From: Prevotella sp. UBA4330
GTDB lineage: Bacteria; Bacteroidota; Bacteroidia; Bacteroidales; Bacteroidaceae
Length of the DNA: 40,113 nt
Reading direction: 5' to 3'
Assembly (NCBI GenBank): GCA_002394385.1
Contig: DGTS01000037.1
Coordinates: 22,591 to 62,703 of the forward strand
Position numbers and translations under genes: made by a program. Position 1 is the stretch's first letter. Each line of letters opens with the position of its first letter. Under the pieces are notes generated by a model that saw nothing but the letters and a program-made list of their open reading frames with translations, searched no databases and had not been told where the DNA came from. Below are positions 30,220 to 39,808 of this stretch, piece after piece.

Positions 30220-33200
30220 ATGAGTAATTCAAGACCTTTAAAAACTTTCTTGATGTCGCTGTTTTTGCTGTGCCTGTTCCCATTGGGAATGGCCGCTCAG
30301 AGCGTTGTACGCGGAACAGTGACTGATGAGGCTGGCGAACCAGTAATTGGTGCGACAGTCAGAGTACAGGGAAGCAATGATGGTACAGTGACTGACATGG
30401 ACGGTAACTTCAGCGTTCAGGCAGGCTCTAATGCTACATTGAACATTTCCTATGTAGGCTACGTTTCTCAATCAGTGCCAGTTTCTGGCCGCAGTAACAT
30501 CAACATCACCCTCAGCGAGGATACCAATACGCTGAACGATGTGGTTGTTATCGGTTACGGTACGATGAAGAAAAAGTTGGTTACAGGTGCTACTGTTCAG
30601 GTAAAGGGTGACGAAATCGCCAAACTGAACACCACCAACGCACTCGAGGCAATGCAGTCAAGCACTCCTGGTGTGCAGATCACACAGTCTTCTTCGCAGC
30701 CTGGTAAGGGATTCAATGTGGTCATCCGTGGTAAAGGTACTAATGGAGACACTACTCCATTGTACGTTATCGACGGTGTGGTTGGAAGCCTCGACGGCAT
30801 CAACCCCGCTGATATCGAGAGCATCGACGTGCTGAAAGACGCTGCTTCTGCTGCCATCTATGGTGCCCGTGCTGCCAATGGCGTTATCCTCGTTACTACA
30901 AAGCAGGGTAAGGCTGGTAAGGTGGAACTCACTTACAACGGTGCTATGGGATGGTCTAACGTTTACAAGCGTCCGCAACTTCTCAATGCTCAGCAGTACA
31001 TGACCATCATGGACGAGTATTCTTTCAATACATCTGGCGCAAAGATGGACTGGCCAAGTTATGTTCCTCAGGACATTCTTGACAAGGTTGCTGGTGGTTG
31101 GCAGGGAACTGACTGGTGGGATGTATTCAAGAACAAGAACGCTGTTCAGCAGAATCACTCTGTAACATTGACCGGTGGTTCAGACCGCTCTAAGTTCATG
31201 GGCTCTTACACCTTTACCAGCAATGAAGGTATTATGGGTGCAGACATGGCTTCTTACTACAAGCGTCACACTATTCGCTTAAATAGCGACCATGTGCTCT
31301 TGAGAGTTAAGGACTTCGACGCCATCACCATCGGTGAGAACGTCTCTATCGGCTATAACAGAAGCCACGACCTCGCTGAGGGCGGCATGTACTGGAGTTA
31401 CATCCACAGTCTGCTCCAGACTGCTCCAATCCTGCCACAGTATGATGACGACGGTCAGATTTACAACTGGCAGAACACTGATGGTGAACTCACTCATGGT
31501 AAGGGCTGGCTTCCTGCTATGTTCAACAACCCGTGGGAAAACCTCACCAAGGGTGGATTCAACTCTATGGCAGAGAGCCGTAACATCAATGCTGCTGCTA
31601 CTGCATTTATCGTTATCCAACCGATTAAGAACCTGAAGTGGCGCACACAGTTCAACTATAACTGGGGTTCTGGCGCATACCGTAGTTTTGGTACTCCGCG
31701 TGCTCCATCAGAGGGCGCCGCTATCGTAAGCAACTATAGCGTTAGCCAGAGCACTTGGCTCAGCACCAACTGGTCTGTTTTCAACACTCTTACCTATGAC
31801 CTCCCAGTTTTCAATGGTCACAGTATTACTGCCATGTTAGGTCAGAGTTATGAGAGTTCTGCATGGAGCACTAACCTCAGCGGAAGCAACAAGGTCGCCT
31901 ATGGCTCGCAACTCGCTTCTTTAAGAGACTGGGATTCTGCATGGCTTTCTAACATCCTTCTTGAAAATGCTACTGACGCTTCTCTAGGTGGTAATCCAAA
32001 CGATGAAGACTATCTTGCTTCTTGGTTCGGTCGTGTAAGTTGGGACTGGAACGAGACCTATATGGCAACCGTAACCGTACGTGCTGATGGTTCAAGCCAT
32101 TTCGCTGACGGTCACCGTTGGGGATGGTTCCCATCTGTATCTGCCGGTTGGGTTGTTACCAACGAGAAGTTTATGGAGCCTACCAAGAGTTGGATGGACT
32201 TCTTCAAGATTCGTGCATCTTGGGGACAGAACGGTAACTGTAATGTGGCTAAATACCAGTACATTTCTCCTATTATTTTGTCTAGCGTAGGTGGTTATAA
32301 GTTCGGTTCGGACTTGGCTACATCTGTTGCAGGAACTCCAAATCCTGGAGCATACGCTAAGAATGTTCCTAACCCCGAACTTACATGGGAGACCTCTGAG
32401 CAACTTGACTTCGGTTTCGACGCTCGCTTCCTCGACAGCCGTCTGGGTGTGAACTTCGACTGGTACAAGAAGACAACAAAAGACCTGATTTTCCGTCGTG
32501 ACTCTCAGTACGATTTGGGTAAGGAGTCTCCTTACTTCAATGGTGGCGACATCCGCAATACTGGTATTGAACTTGCCGTTACATGGAACGACAATATTGG
32601 AAAGGATCTTCGTTACAACGTTGGTGTGAACTTCGCAACCAATAAGAACAAAGTGATTCGCGTAAACAACCTGAACCACTATATTAATGGTAACGGCGGT
32701 ATCCTTTCACAGGGTACTGAATACATCTCACGTATGGAGGAAGGCCATCCTATCGGTTACTTCTACGGAATGTCTTACAGCGGCATCTGGCAGAATCAGG
32801 AGCAGATCGATGCTGCACGCGCAGCAGGCAAGGCTGTTCTCGACAATGCAATTCCAGGCGACTGCATCTGGGACGACTGGAATGGCGACGGCGTTATTAC
32901 TTACGCTGAGGCTATTAATGCTAATGGCGAAGACATCTGCGACCGTCACGAGATTGGCGATCCTAACCCAAACATCAACCTTGGTATCAACCTCGGTTTG
33001 ACATGGAAAGGCTTCGACTTCGCTATCAATGGTGCAGGTGCATTCGGAATGCAGGTAATGCGTTCATACCGTTCATACGGTGACGCTCCTTATCAGAACT
33101 ACGACACCACTATCCTGAACCGTTGGTATGGTGAGGGCACATCAAACGATATGCCACGTATTTCTGCAACTGGTCACCAGAACACCATCTGGAACTCTAC

Positions 33201-33462
33201 ACGTTACATGGAGAATGCTGACTACTTCAAGATCAAGACCGTTACTCTCGGTTACGACTTCAAGAACGTTTGGAAGAATTCTCCATTCCAGCAACTCCGT
33301 CTCTATGTTCAGGCTCAGAACCTCTGCACATTCACTGGTTACACAGGCCTCGATCCTGAAGTTGGTTCGGCAGGTGGTGACGTAACTTGGGCATCAGGTG
33401 TTGACCTGGGTCTCTATCCACCATCTCGTACATTCCTGATTGGTGCAAGTATCAAGTTCTAA
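30220..33462 (+). CDS. susC: SusC-like TonB-dependent outer-membrane transporter
   Basis: The 1080-residue protein has a signal peptide (to MAAQ), a carboxypeptidase-D regulatory-like domain (about 28-105, RGTVTDEAGEPVIGATV ... ISYVGY), the TonB-box region (VVVIGYGTMKK), the plug (PGVQITQ, IRGKGT, LYVIDG, DVLKDAASAAIYGARAANGVI) and a beta-barrel ending in the typical Phe (GASIKF). It has no STN domain, consistent with HTCS rather than anti-sigma regulation. It imports oligosaccharides across the outer membrane together with SusD, which is encoded 29 nt downstream. Codons such as GGT, CGT, GCT and AAC prevail more than in the GH genes, as expected for a highly expressed protein. Confidence 0.97.
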   Translation: MSNSRPLKTFLMSLFLLCLFPLGMAAQSVVRGTVTDEAGEPVIGATVRVQGSNDGTVTDMDGNFSVQAGSNATLNISYVGYVSQSVPVSGRSNINITLSEDTNTLNDVVVIGYGTMKKKLVTGATVQVKGDEIAKLNTTNALEAMQSSTPGVQITQSSSQPGKGFNVVIRGKGTNGDTTPLYVIDGVVGSLDGINPADIESIDVLKDAASAAIYGARAANGVILVTTKQGKAGKVELTYNGAMGWSNVYKRPQLLNAQQYMTIMDEYSFNTSGAKMDWPSYVPQDILDKVAGGWQGTDWWDVFKNKNAVQQNHSVTLTGGSDRSKFMGSYTFTSNEGIMGADMASYYKRHTIRLNSDHVLLRVKDFDAITIGENVSIGYNRSHDLAEGGMYWSYIHSLLQTAPILPQYDDDGQIYNWQNTDGELTHGKGWLPAMFNNPWENLTKGGFNSMAESRNINAAATAFIVIQPIKNLKWRTQFNYNWGSGAYRSFGTPRAPSEGAAIVSNYSVSQSTWLSTNWSVFNTLTYDLPVFNGHSITAMLGQSYESSAWSTNLSGSNKVAYGSQLASLRDWDSAWLSNILLENATDASLGGNPNDEDYLASWFGRVSWDWNETYMATVTVRADGSSHFADGHRWGWFPSVSAGWVVTNEKFMEPTKSWMDFFKIRASWGQNGNCNVAKYQYISPIILSSVGGYKFGSDLATSVAGTPNPGAYAKNVPNPELTWETSEQLDFGFDARFLDSRLGVNFDWYKKTTKDLIFRRDSQYDLGKESPYFNGGDIRNTGIELAVTWNDNIGKDLRYNVGVNFATNKNKVIRVNNLNHYINGNGGILSQGTEYISRMEEGHPIGYFYGMSYSGIWQNQEQIDAARAAGKAVLDNAIPGDCIWDDWNGDGVITYAEAINANGEDICDRHEIGDPNPNINLGINLGLTWKGFDFAINGAGAFGMQVMRSYRSYGDAPYQNYDTTILNRWYGEGTSNDMPRISATGHQNTIWNSTRYMENADYFKIKTVTLGYDFKNVWKNSPFQQLRLYVQAQNLCTFTGYTGLDPEVGSAGGDVTWASGVDLGLYPPSRTFLIGASIKF

Positions 33463-33491
33463 TTGATAATTGAAAATAGAAATAGATAATT

Positions 33492-35462
33492 ATGAAAAAA
33501 TATATTTTATCATCGTTGGCTGTTCTCGCTACAGCAACAATGCTCACATCATGCAACGACATGCTGGATACAGACCCTCGTAAGACCGAGGTTACCGATG
33601 CTGTCTTCCCTGGCAAGGTTGCGGATGTTGAAGCCGAACTTTCAGCAACCTATGCTATTATGAATACCATGGGAGGTGGCGACTCTGATAACCAGAACAT
33701 TTGGTACTGGTGGGAGATTATGTCAGACAACTGCTACGGTAGTGGCGGTCTGCAGGACAACAAGGTTAAGTCTCTCCACCATCTTGTAGAGATGAGTGTT
33801 AATCAGTTCGCAAAACCTTATGAACTTCTCTATGGCGGTATCGCTCGTGCCACTACTACTATTGAGACTATCGACAATGTGCCTTGGAGAGCAGACCAGC
33901 AGTCTCTGCGTAACCAACTCCTTGGCGAGGCTTACTTCATGCGCGGTCTCTATTACCTCTGGCTTACCCAGTTGTTTGGCGACGTGCCTCTGATTACTGC
34001 TTCAGTGCCTACTCCAGAAATGGAAGAGGAGGCTGACGCTGAAACGAAAATCTATCCGCAGATTCTCTCTGACATGGTTTCAGGCAAGAACCTGATGAGT
34101 GGTGACAAGAGCAGGTCTGGCCATGCCAACAAGTATGTCGCCGAGGCTTTCATTGCCCGCGCATATATGTTCTGGGCAGGATTCTACAAGGGCGTTGGAG
34201 AACTTAAGAATGGCGCTCCTGCCATTGACCTTGTAGAGCAGGAGGGTTGCGATGTAGCATCTCTTTCTCAGTCTGATGTTGTTGACGGTCTGAAGGACAT
34301 CGTTGACAATGGTGGTTACATGCTTTGTGAGGACTACCGTTCACTGTGGCAGTACTCTAACAGCCTGCTTTGGCAAGAGACACAGGATGGTGGTGGTATC
34401 GTACGTGTAGATACTGTATGGACTTCTGACAAGAAGATTGAAAGACTGGATACAATCCGCACAGGTCACACTTATGAATTCATCAAGGACATGAAAAAGA
34501 AGAACTGCTTCGACCAGCCAGGTATGGGTAACGGTAATACCGAGGAAATCTTCCAGGTTCAGTTTATGAATGCTTCTTCTTGGAACATCAGTGGAACATA
34601 CAACGCACAGCGTATGTATTCTAACTATGTCTCAGTGTTCTGGGGACTTCGTAACGGTGCTTCTGCCATGAATGGTGACCGTGAGAAGACTTATCCATTC
34701 AACCAGGGTTGGGGTCAGGGTACTCCTTCATGCAACATCTGGGACGACTGGACAGAGGCTGAGAGAAGTGGCGGCGCAGGTAAGGAATATACCGACCTCC
34801 GCAAGAAGGCTTCTCTGATTGACCTCGATAACGAACTCGTGGGTTATGTTTACGAGAAGGACGACTGTGAGGAGTCTGGCTATTCTGTCAAGAAGTATGC
34901 TGAAGTTAACCTCGATGCTTGTGCTGCAAACAACGAGACTTGGTGGTCACAGTGTGAGGGTTATACCGGCAGTTCACTCGAAAACAAGATGCAGGGTGAC
35001 CACTTCGAGGACTTCTACCTGATGCGTTATCCTGACGTTCTCCTTATGCTCACCGAACTTACCGGCGATGCTCAGTACATGAATCAGGTACAGCGTCGTG
35101 CAGGAGTTCCTGAGACTGCTTACTCACTGAAGGCCGTTCAGGACGAGCGTCGTTGGGAGTTCGCATTCGAAGGCCTCCGCTTCAACGACATGCGTCGTTG
35201 GACAGGTAAGGACTGCTCTAACAGCCAGTATGCTCCTAACGCTCTTCAGGCTCAGCGTGGCAAACAGATTGTTTGCTTGGGCGACAAGGCTAACAAGCGT
35301 ACAATGGAACACATGACATGCTCTTGGACCAAGCGTTATACCGACACCAACGGTTTCTTGGCTAAACCTCAGACTGAGATTACCGTGAAGAATGGTAAAC
35401 TCAAGCAGAATGCTGGTTGGGATGCTTCTAATCCTGAGACACAATATAAGGTACTTTATTAA
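33492..35462 (+). CDS. susD: SusD-like surface glycan-binding lipoprotein
   Basis: The 656-residue protein starts with a lipoprotein signal (ATMLTSC, Cys21) and has the SusD pattern: helical TPR-like core with LLGEAYFMRGLYYLWLTQLFGDVPLI and a C-terminal QDERRWEFAFEGLRFNDMRRW motif. It forms the lid of the SusC transporter and binds the incoming glycan. The gene follows susC by 29 nt and is followed 13 nt later by a further surface lipoprotein. At 656 residues it is longer than average (about 500-600). Confidence 0.97.
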   Translation: MKKYILSSLAVLATATMLTSCNDMLDTDPRKTEVTDAVFPGKVADVEAELSATYAIMNTMGGGDSDNQNIWYWWEIMSDNCYGSGGLQDNKVKSLHHLVEMSVNQFAKPYELLYGGIARATTTIETIDNVPWRADQQSLRNQLLGEAYFMRGLYYLWLTQLFGDVPLITASVPTPEMEEEADAETKIYPQILSDMVSGKNLMSGDKSRSGHANKYVAEAFIARAYMFWAGFYKGVGELKNGAPAIDLVEQEGCDVASLSQSDVVDGLKDIVDNGGYMLCEDYRSLWQYSNSLLWQETQDGGGIVRVDTVWTSDKKIERLDTIRTGHTYEFIKDMKKKNCFDQPGMGNGNTEEIFQVQFMNASSWNISGTYNAQRMYSNYVSVFWGLRNGASAMNGDREKTYPFNQGWGQGTPSCNIWDDWTEAERSGGAGKEYTDLRKKASLIDLDNELVGYVYEKDDCEESGYSVKKYAEVNLDACAANNETWWSQCEGYTGSSLENKMQGDHFEDFYLMRYPDVLLMLTELTGDAQYMNQVQRRAGVPETAYSLKAVQDERRWEFAFEGLRFNDMRRWTGKDCSNSQYAPNALQAQRGKQIVCLGDKANKRTMEHMTCSWTKRYTDTNGFLAKPQTEITVKNGKLKQNAGWDASNPETQYKVLY

Positions 35463-35475
35463 TTTATAGAAAGGA

Positions 35476-36219
35476 ATGAAAATGAAAAAGATATTTTTGC
35501 TTTTTGCCGCAGTATGTGCGCTTGTAGCCTGTGACCCTGTTCACGAGGACATAGGCAATGGCAGCCACATCACTCTTGACGAACTTCTGGCAAAGACCTC
35601 TGTTACTGTTGATAAGGCAGCCAGTGGCCAGAACGGCAACGTAGTTACCTGCTCTACCTCTGCACCGGTAAATGCCGTATGGAGTATCGGTGGTAAGACT
35701 TTCATTGGTAACTACGCTTGGAAAAAGATGAAACTCGGCAGGCATGAGGTTGTTATGACAGCCATCTGCGCTGACGGTACTGAACTCGTTGCAACATTCC
35801 CTATCGAATGTCAGGAAATCACCAATGCGCTCACTAAGTATTGGATTTATGGAGAAGATCCTGAAAAGGAGCCACCATTCAGACCAGGTGCTTGGGATGC
35901 AGCAGCAATGCGTTTCAGTTCTACTGAAGGTGCTCATCTGCCTACTCTTTCTGACGACGTTTACTTTGGTCTGAAGACTCTCATCGTTGACGTTTCTGAT
36001 GCAAGTCCCGACTTGAAGATTCGTATCATGAATGGTTGGTGGAGTGCAAGATACGACGATAATGTAGATCAGGCTGTTTCTGATGGTCCTTGGGAAATCC
36101 AGATCACTGAGAAAATGGCTAAGGACTGCGCTAAGGGTAATGGTGGTGAAGGTAGAGACCTTGACCTCATGGTTACCTCTGGTAGTTGTACAATCAATTC
36201 TGTTTACTATGAGGAATAA
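35476..36219 (+). CDS. Surface lipoprotein, SusE/SusF-position glycan-binding candidate
   Basis: The 247-residue protein has a lipobox ending LVAC (Cys19) after a short signal. The ATG at 35476 is used, but the Met two codons later gives an equally good signal. Residues about 25-115 look like an Ig/PKD-type sandwich (VWSIGGKTFIGNYAWKKMKLGRHEV), followed by a beta-rich domain (LKIRIMNGWWSARYDD) that could bind sugar through its aromatics. No catalytic motif is seen. Its position after susD is that of surface glycan-binding proteins of PULs. A terminator follows. Confidence 0.75.
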   Translation: MKMKKIFLLFAAVCALVACDPVHEDIGNGSHITLDELLAKTSVTVDKAASGQNGNVVTCSTSAPVNAVWSIGGKTFIGNYAWKKMKLGRHEVVMTAICADGTELVATFPIECQEITNALTKYWIYGEDPEKEPPFRPGAWDAAAMRFSSTEGAHLPTLSDDVYFGLKTLIVDVSDASPDLKIRIMNGWWSARYDDNVDQAVSDGPWEIQITEKMAKDCAKGNGGEGRDLDLMVTSGSCTINSVYYEE

Positions 36220-36247
36220 TCATTCCTTATCGGTATAAATTAACATT

Positions 36248-36280
36248 AGGCTGACTCATTTAATTGGGTCAGCCTTTTTT
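36248..36280 (+). terminator. Terminator of the susC operon
   Basis: AGGCTGACTC (36248-36257) pairs with GGGTCAGCCT (36266-36275) with one wobble, followed by TTTTT. Confidence 0.8.
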
Positions 36281-36442
36281 GATGCCCCATCCTAACTATA
36301 TCAACTTGTCATTATCCAAATCGGATAATCTTTTTTAGATAAACCAGCAGGGCATCTGTGAGGTTTATGACAAGTTTATGTCCGAGTGGCTTAGGAAAGT
36401 TTGCTAATTTATTTCGTCTCAGCAAAAAAAAGAATAATTTCT

Positions 36443-36472
36443 TTGTTATGCTCTCTACTTTTTGTAAATTTG
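36443..36472 (+). promoter_or_regulatory. Promoter of the DUF6057 operon
   Basis: TTG at 36443-36445, a 19-nt spacer and TAAATTTG at 36465-36472; the ATG at 36502 is 29 nt further on. Confidence 0.6.
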
Positions 36473-36501
36473 CATCGTTATAAAGATAAGTTTATCTACC
36501 A

Positions 36502-38298
36502 ATGAAAAAGAACTATCTAAACAAAGTTTCTGAGTCAATTCTCTATGGAAGCCTGTTGGCTTTCATGGCATTTGCTGTGTATATACTATACATCAATCAG
36601 GAAGTGTTTTATACAGCGCATGACCGCTCGGAATTTCTCTATGGAAATCAGTTCTTCCACACCCTTATGTCGAAGCCCTTTGGCTTGATTCAGTATGCGG
36701 GGGCATGGCTGACGCAACTGTTCTATCATCCTGCTTTAGGTTCGGCGGTGCTGGCTGTTATGTGGGTGCTCATATTCTTTGTTGGCACAAAAGCATTTCG
36801 GTTACAGAGAAGTGCAATTGCATTGATGCTGTTGCCTATCGCCTGTCTGCTCACATCGGTTGTTGATTTAGGCTACTGGATTTATGTCTCTCCCATCAGA
36901 GGCTATTGGTTCTCTCAGTCGTTAGGCTATCTCATAATGCTCCTTCTTTTGTGGGCTGCTCGTTGCACCCCGCGCAAGTGGCATTTATTATGGTACGTAC
37001 TTGTACTATGCTCCTATCCTGTGCTTGGGTGGTTTGCTTTGCTGTTTGTTTTATGTCTTGCCATTTCCGAAAAGCCAACATGGCGCGAACTTCTTGGCAT
37101 TATCCTGCTTCTTTTTACTCCCAGCATCTTCCATACCCAACTGTATCCGAACCTTAAATTTGACGATGTGATGATTGCTGGTCTGCCTCGCTTTGTGACT
37201 CCGAGTGACAAAACCGACCATCTTTCCCTCCCGTTCTGGGTGTTGGGTGCTGTTTCTGTGCTTGTATCCTGTCGTTTGGCCTTTTGTTGGATTGGGCGTT
37301 TTGGCCGTTTGGCTTTGCCAGTGGTTTGTGCCGTTGCAAGTATTGTCTATACCTGGTCGCAGATGTTTCATGACAAGAACTACATCGAAGAAATGCGAAT
37401 GGTGCGCTATGCTTTTGATGATAACTGGAAGGAGGTTCTTAGTATGGCAGAAAAGGACAAGAGACCTACCCGTACCATGGTTTTCCTCAAGAATATAGCC
37501 TTGATGAACGAGGGTGGCTTGCTTGACCGTTCGTTCAAAATTGGTAACGATGATGTGAGCATTGCCAACCCAGATTCTGTACACGTCAGTCTTTTGGATA
37601 TTGCGTCGCCTTTGGTGTATTATAATTATGGCATGTTGAATGAAGCCATCCGTCTGAGTTATGAAAATGGCATCCAAGCAGGAATGTCACCTTTCTACTT
37701 GAAGATGCTTTCTCGCTGTACACTTGCCACTGGTGAGAAAGAACTGATGAAACGATATACAACCATGCTGCATCACCTTCCGTATTACGGCAACTGGCAA
37801 CCGGCTCCTGTCACCAAAAACATCATAGAACTGCAACATGCCTATAGTGATGAACTCACAGGTGTGGAGAACAGCGACAGTTATGTTGTCAATACCGTTA
37901 GCCTATGGAATGAAACCGACGGCAAGGTGGCTTCGGAACAGGCATTGTTCTATTCCATGTTGCGCTGCGACTCACAACGATTCTGGACTGCATTGCGTAA
38001 TTATGTAAAGTCGCACGAGGGCGAAAAATTCCCTCTGCATGCGCAGGAGGCTTATATCCTCTATATGGACAAAGCCCCAGAAGAAAAGCGCATGATGATT
38101 CCAGTAGAGCAGTCTGTTTACGACCGCTATAAAAAGTTCTGGGATACCCTTAATAATCTTTATGTTCCTGGCATTAAAGCAGAAGAACTTGCCGAAAAGA
38201 CACGGAAAGAATGGGGAGACACCTACTGGTGGTACAACATCTTTGGAAGAAAAATTTTTATTCCTAATAGTAATGTTCACAACGAAATCGCATCGTAA
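36502..38298 (+). CDS. DUF6057-like polytopic membrane protein
   Basis: The 598-residue protein has about 8-9 membrane segments in the first 290 residues (for example SILYGSLLAFMAFAVYILYI, YLIMLLLLWAA, FWVLGAVSVLVSC), then a soluble, helical C-terminal half with TPR-like repeats (NWKEVLSMAEKDKRP..., YYNYGMLNEAIRLSYENG). I match it to DUF6057-type proteins of Bacteroidales from memory; the function is unknown. It is the first gene of an operon with a CXXCH/TolB-like lipoprotein (7 nt gap) and a second protein of its own kind, so the three probably act together at the inner membrane and periplasm. Confidence 0.75.
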   Translation: MKKNYLNKVSESILYGSLLAFMAFAVYILYINQEVFYTAHDRSEFLYGNQFFHTLMSKPFGLIQYAGAWLTQLFYHPALGSAVLAVMWVLIFFVGTKAFRLQRSAIALMLLPIACLLTSVVDLGYWIYVSPIRGYWFSQSLGYLIMLLLLWAARCTPRKWHLLWYVLVLCSYPVLGWFALLFVLCLAISEKPTWRELLGIILLLFTPSIFHTQLYPNLKFDDVMIAGLPRFVTPSDKTDHLSLPFWVLGAVSVLVSCRLAFCWIGRFGRLALPVVCAVASIVYTWSQMFHDKNYIEEMRMVRYAFDDNWKEVLSMAEKDKRPTRTMVFLKNIALMNEGGLLDRSFKIGNDDVSIANPDSVHVSLLDIASPLVYYNYGMLNEAIRLSYENGIQAGMSPFYLKMLSRCTLATGEKELMKRYTTMLHHLPYYGNWQPAPVTKNIIELQHAYSDELTGVENSDSYVVNTVSLWNETDGKVASEQALFYSMLRCDSQRFWTALRNYVKSHEGEKFPLHAQEAYILYMDKAPEEKRMMIPVEQSVYDRYKKFWDTLNNLYVPGIKAEELAEKTRKEWGDTYWWYNIFGRKIFIPNSNVHNEIAS

Positions 38299-38305
38299 TT
38301 ATAAT

Positions 38306-39796
38306 ATGAAAAGATATATTCAATTCTATTTTCCGCTCATGGCAACGATACTGTTGCTCATGACGTCGTGCGTGAATCATCCCTCAGTGCCTTCCGCATC
38401 TTCAGGGTCATCAATGCTTCCACCGATATTCCCCGATTATTGCAATGTCACCGTGCCTTATAATATTGCACCGCTCAACTTCATGCTCCCTGCCGACCAA
38501 TACGAGGAGTGCGTTGCACGCATTACCTCGCCCGACGGCAAGCAGCAGACATACGGCAACGGCGTGAAGGTTCAGATGCCAGAAGATGAATGGCGCGTCA
38601 TGATGGCTGCCTCGAAGGGCAAGAGCCTAAAGGTGGAGGTGTGGGGAAAGAAAGGCGGTGAATGGCAATCGTTCAGTCCGTTTGAAATACATGTGGCCAG
38701 CGCCCCTATCGATGAATATGTCTCGTATCGCCTTATCGAGCCATCGTACGTCGCATGGACTTACATGGAGATTTCTCAGCGTAATGTCACCTCATTTGAA
38801 GAGACGCAGATATTCAACAATGATATTACCGCTACAGATAGGGAAAAAGGACAGTGCATCAACTGCCACAGTTATCAGAATTATAAAACAGATAATATGC
38901 TCTTCCACGTGCGTCTTTCAAATGGAGGCACGGTTATCGTGAACGACGGTAAGCCGTCTATGGTTGATTTGAAGCGCGACTATACCATTTCTGGTGGAGC
39001 CTATCCCTCATGGCATCCATCCGCCAAGTTAGTTGCCTTCGCCGCCTGCAAGACTCGTCAGGCTTTCCATACGGCAAATCACAATAAGATTGAAGTCTTC
39101 GACCTTGCCAGTGACATTATCCTTTACGACGTGGTGACCGACTCGGTGAGCATCGTATGTAACGACACTACCACATTGGAGGTTTATCCTACGTGGTCGC
39201 CCGATGGCAAATACCTATATTACTGCAAGACTGTTCCGCTTCCCGAGGAGTTGCGCGATAAGGATATCAGATCTACCTACGAGAAAGTGCAGTACAATCT
39301 CTGCCGCCGCTCGTTCGACATTAAGACGCATAAATTCGGCGAGGAGGAAATGGTATATGATGCCGTATCACAGGACAAGAGCGCAACACTGCCGCGCATC
39401 AGTCCAGACGGCCGTTACCTGCTCTTTGCGCAAGGTCGGTATGGGTGTTTCCATATCCGTCATAGTGATGGTGATGCTGTTTGCATTCCTCTTGGCGAAC
39501 AGAATCCTCAGCCCGTGGATATGACTAAGTTCAACAGCGAAGGCTTCGCCGACAGTTACCCTACATGGTCGAGCAACGGGCACTGGATAATGTGTTCCAG
39601 CCGCCGTGGCGACGGTAATTACAGCCGCATCTATTTCTCCTATTTCCATGATGGGAAGGTGGAAAAGGCATTTATGTTGCCGCAGGAGGACCCTGAGGAG
39701 AACATCTACCGCCTGCTGTGTTACAACCGTCCAGAGTTCATGGTTGAGCCAGTTCACGTCAGCGTTGAGGAATTCAGCCGTGTAATCCTAAAATAG
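38306..39796 (+). CDS. TolB-like propeller lipoprotein with CXXCH motif
   Basis: The 496-residue protein starts at the ATG at 38306, which gives a lipobox ending LMTSC (Cys22); the frame open upstream would overlap the previous gene. Residues about 45-135 form a beta-sandwich. A cytochrome-like haem-binding motif C184-I-N-C187-H188 follows. The rest (about 230-490) has PD40/TolB-type propeller blades (YPSWHPSAKLVAFAA, YPTWSPDGKYLYY, PRISPDGRYLLFA, YPTWSSNGHWIM). Covalent haem binding at the CXXCH is possible but unproven; the distal ligand is not identifiable. It is sandwiched between two DUF6057-like genes (7 and 12 nt gaps). Confidence 0.85.
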   Translation: MKRYIQFYFPLMATILLLMTSCVNHPSVPSASSGSSMLPPIFPDYCNVTVPYNIAPLNFMLPADQYEECVARITSPDGKQQTYGNGVKVQMPEDEWRVMMAASKGKSLKVEVWGKKGGEWQSFSPFEIHVASAPIDEYVSYRLIEPSYVAWTYMEISQRNVTSFEETQIFNNDITATDREKGQCINCHSYQNYKTDNMLFHVRLSNGGTVIVNDGKPSMVDLKRDYTISGGAYPSWHPSAKLVAFAACKTRQAFHTANHNKIEVFDLASDIILYDVVTDSVSIVCNDTTTLEVYPTWSPDGKYLYYCKTVPLPEELRDKDIRSTYEKVQYNLCRRSFDIKTHKFGEEEMVYDAVSQDKSATLPRISPDGRYLLFAQGRYGCFHIRHSDGDAVCIPLGEQNPQPVDMTKFNSEGFADSYPTWSSNGHWIMCSSRRGDGNYSRIYFSYFHDGKVEKAFMLPQEDPEENIYRLLCYNRPEFMVEPVHVSVEEFSRVILK

Positions 39797-39808
39797 CGAT
39801 ATGTTGAA

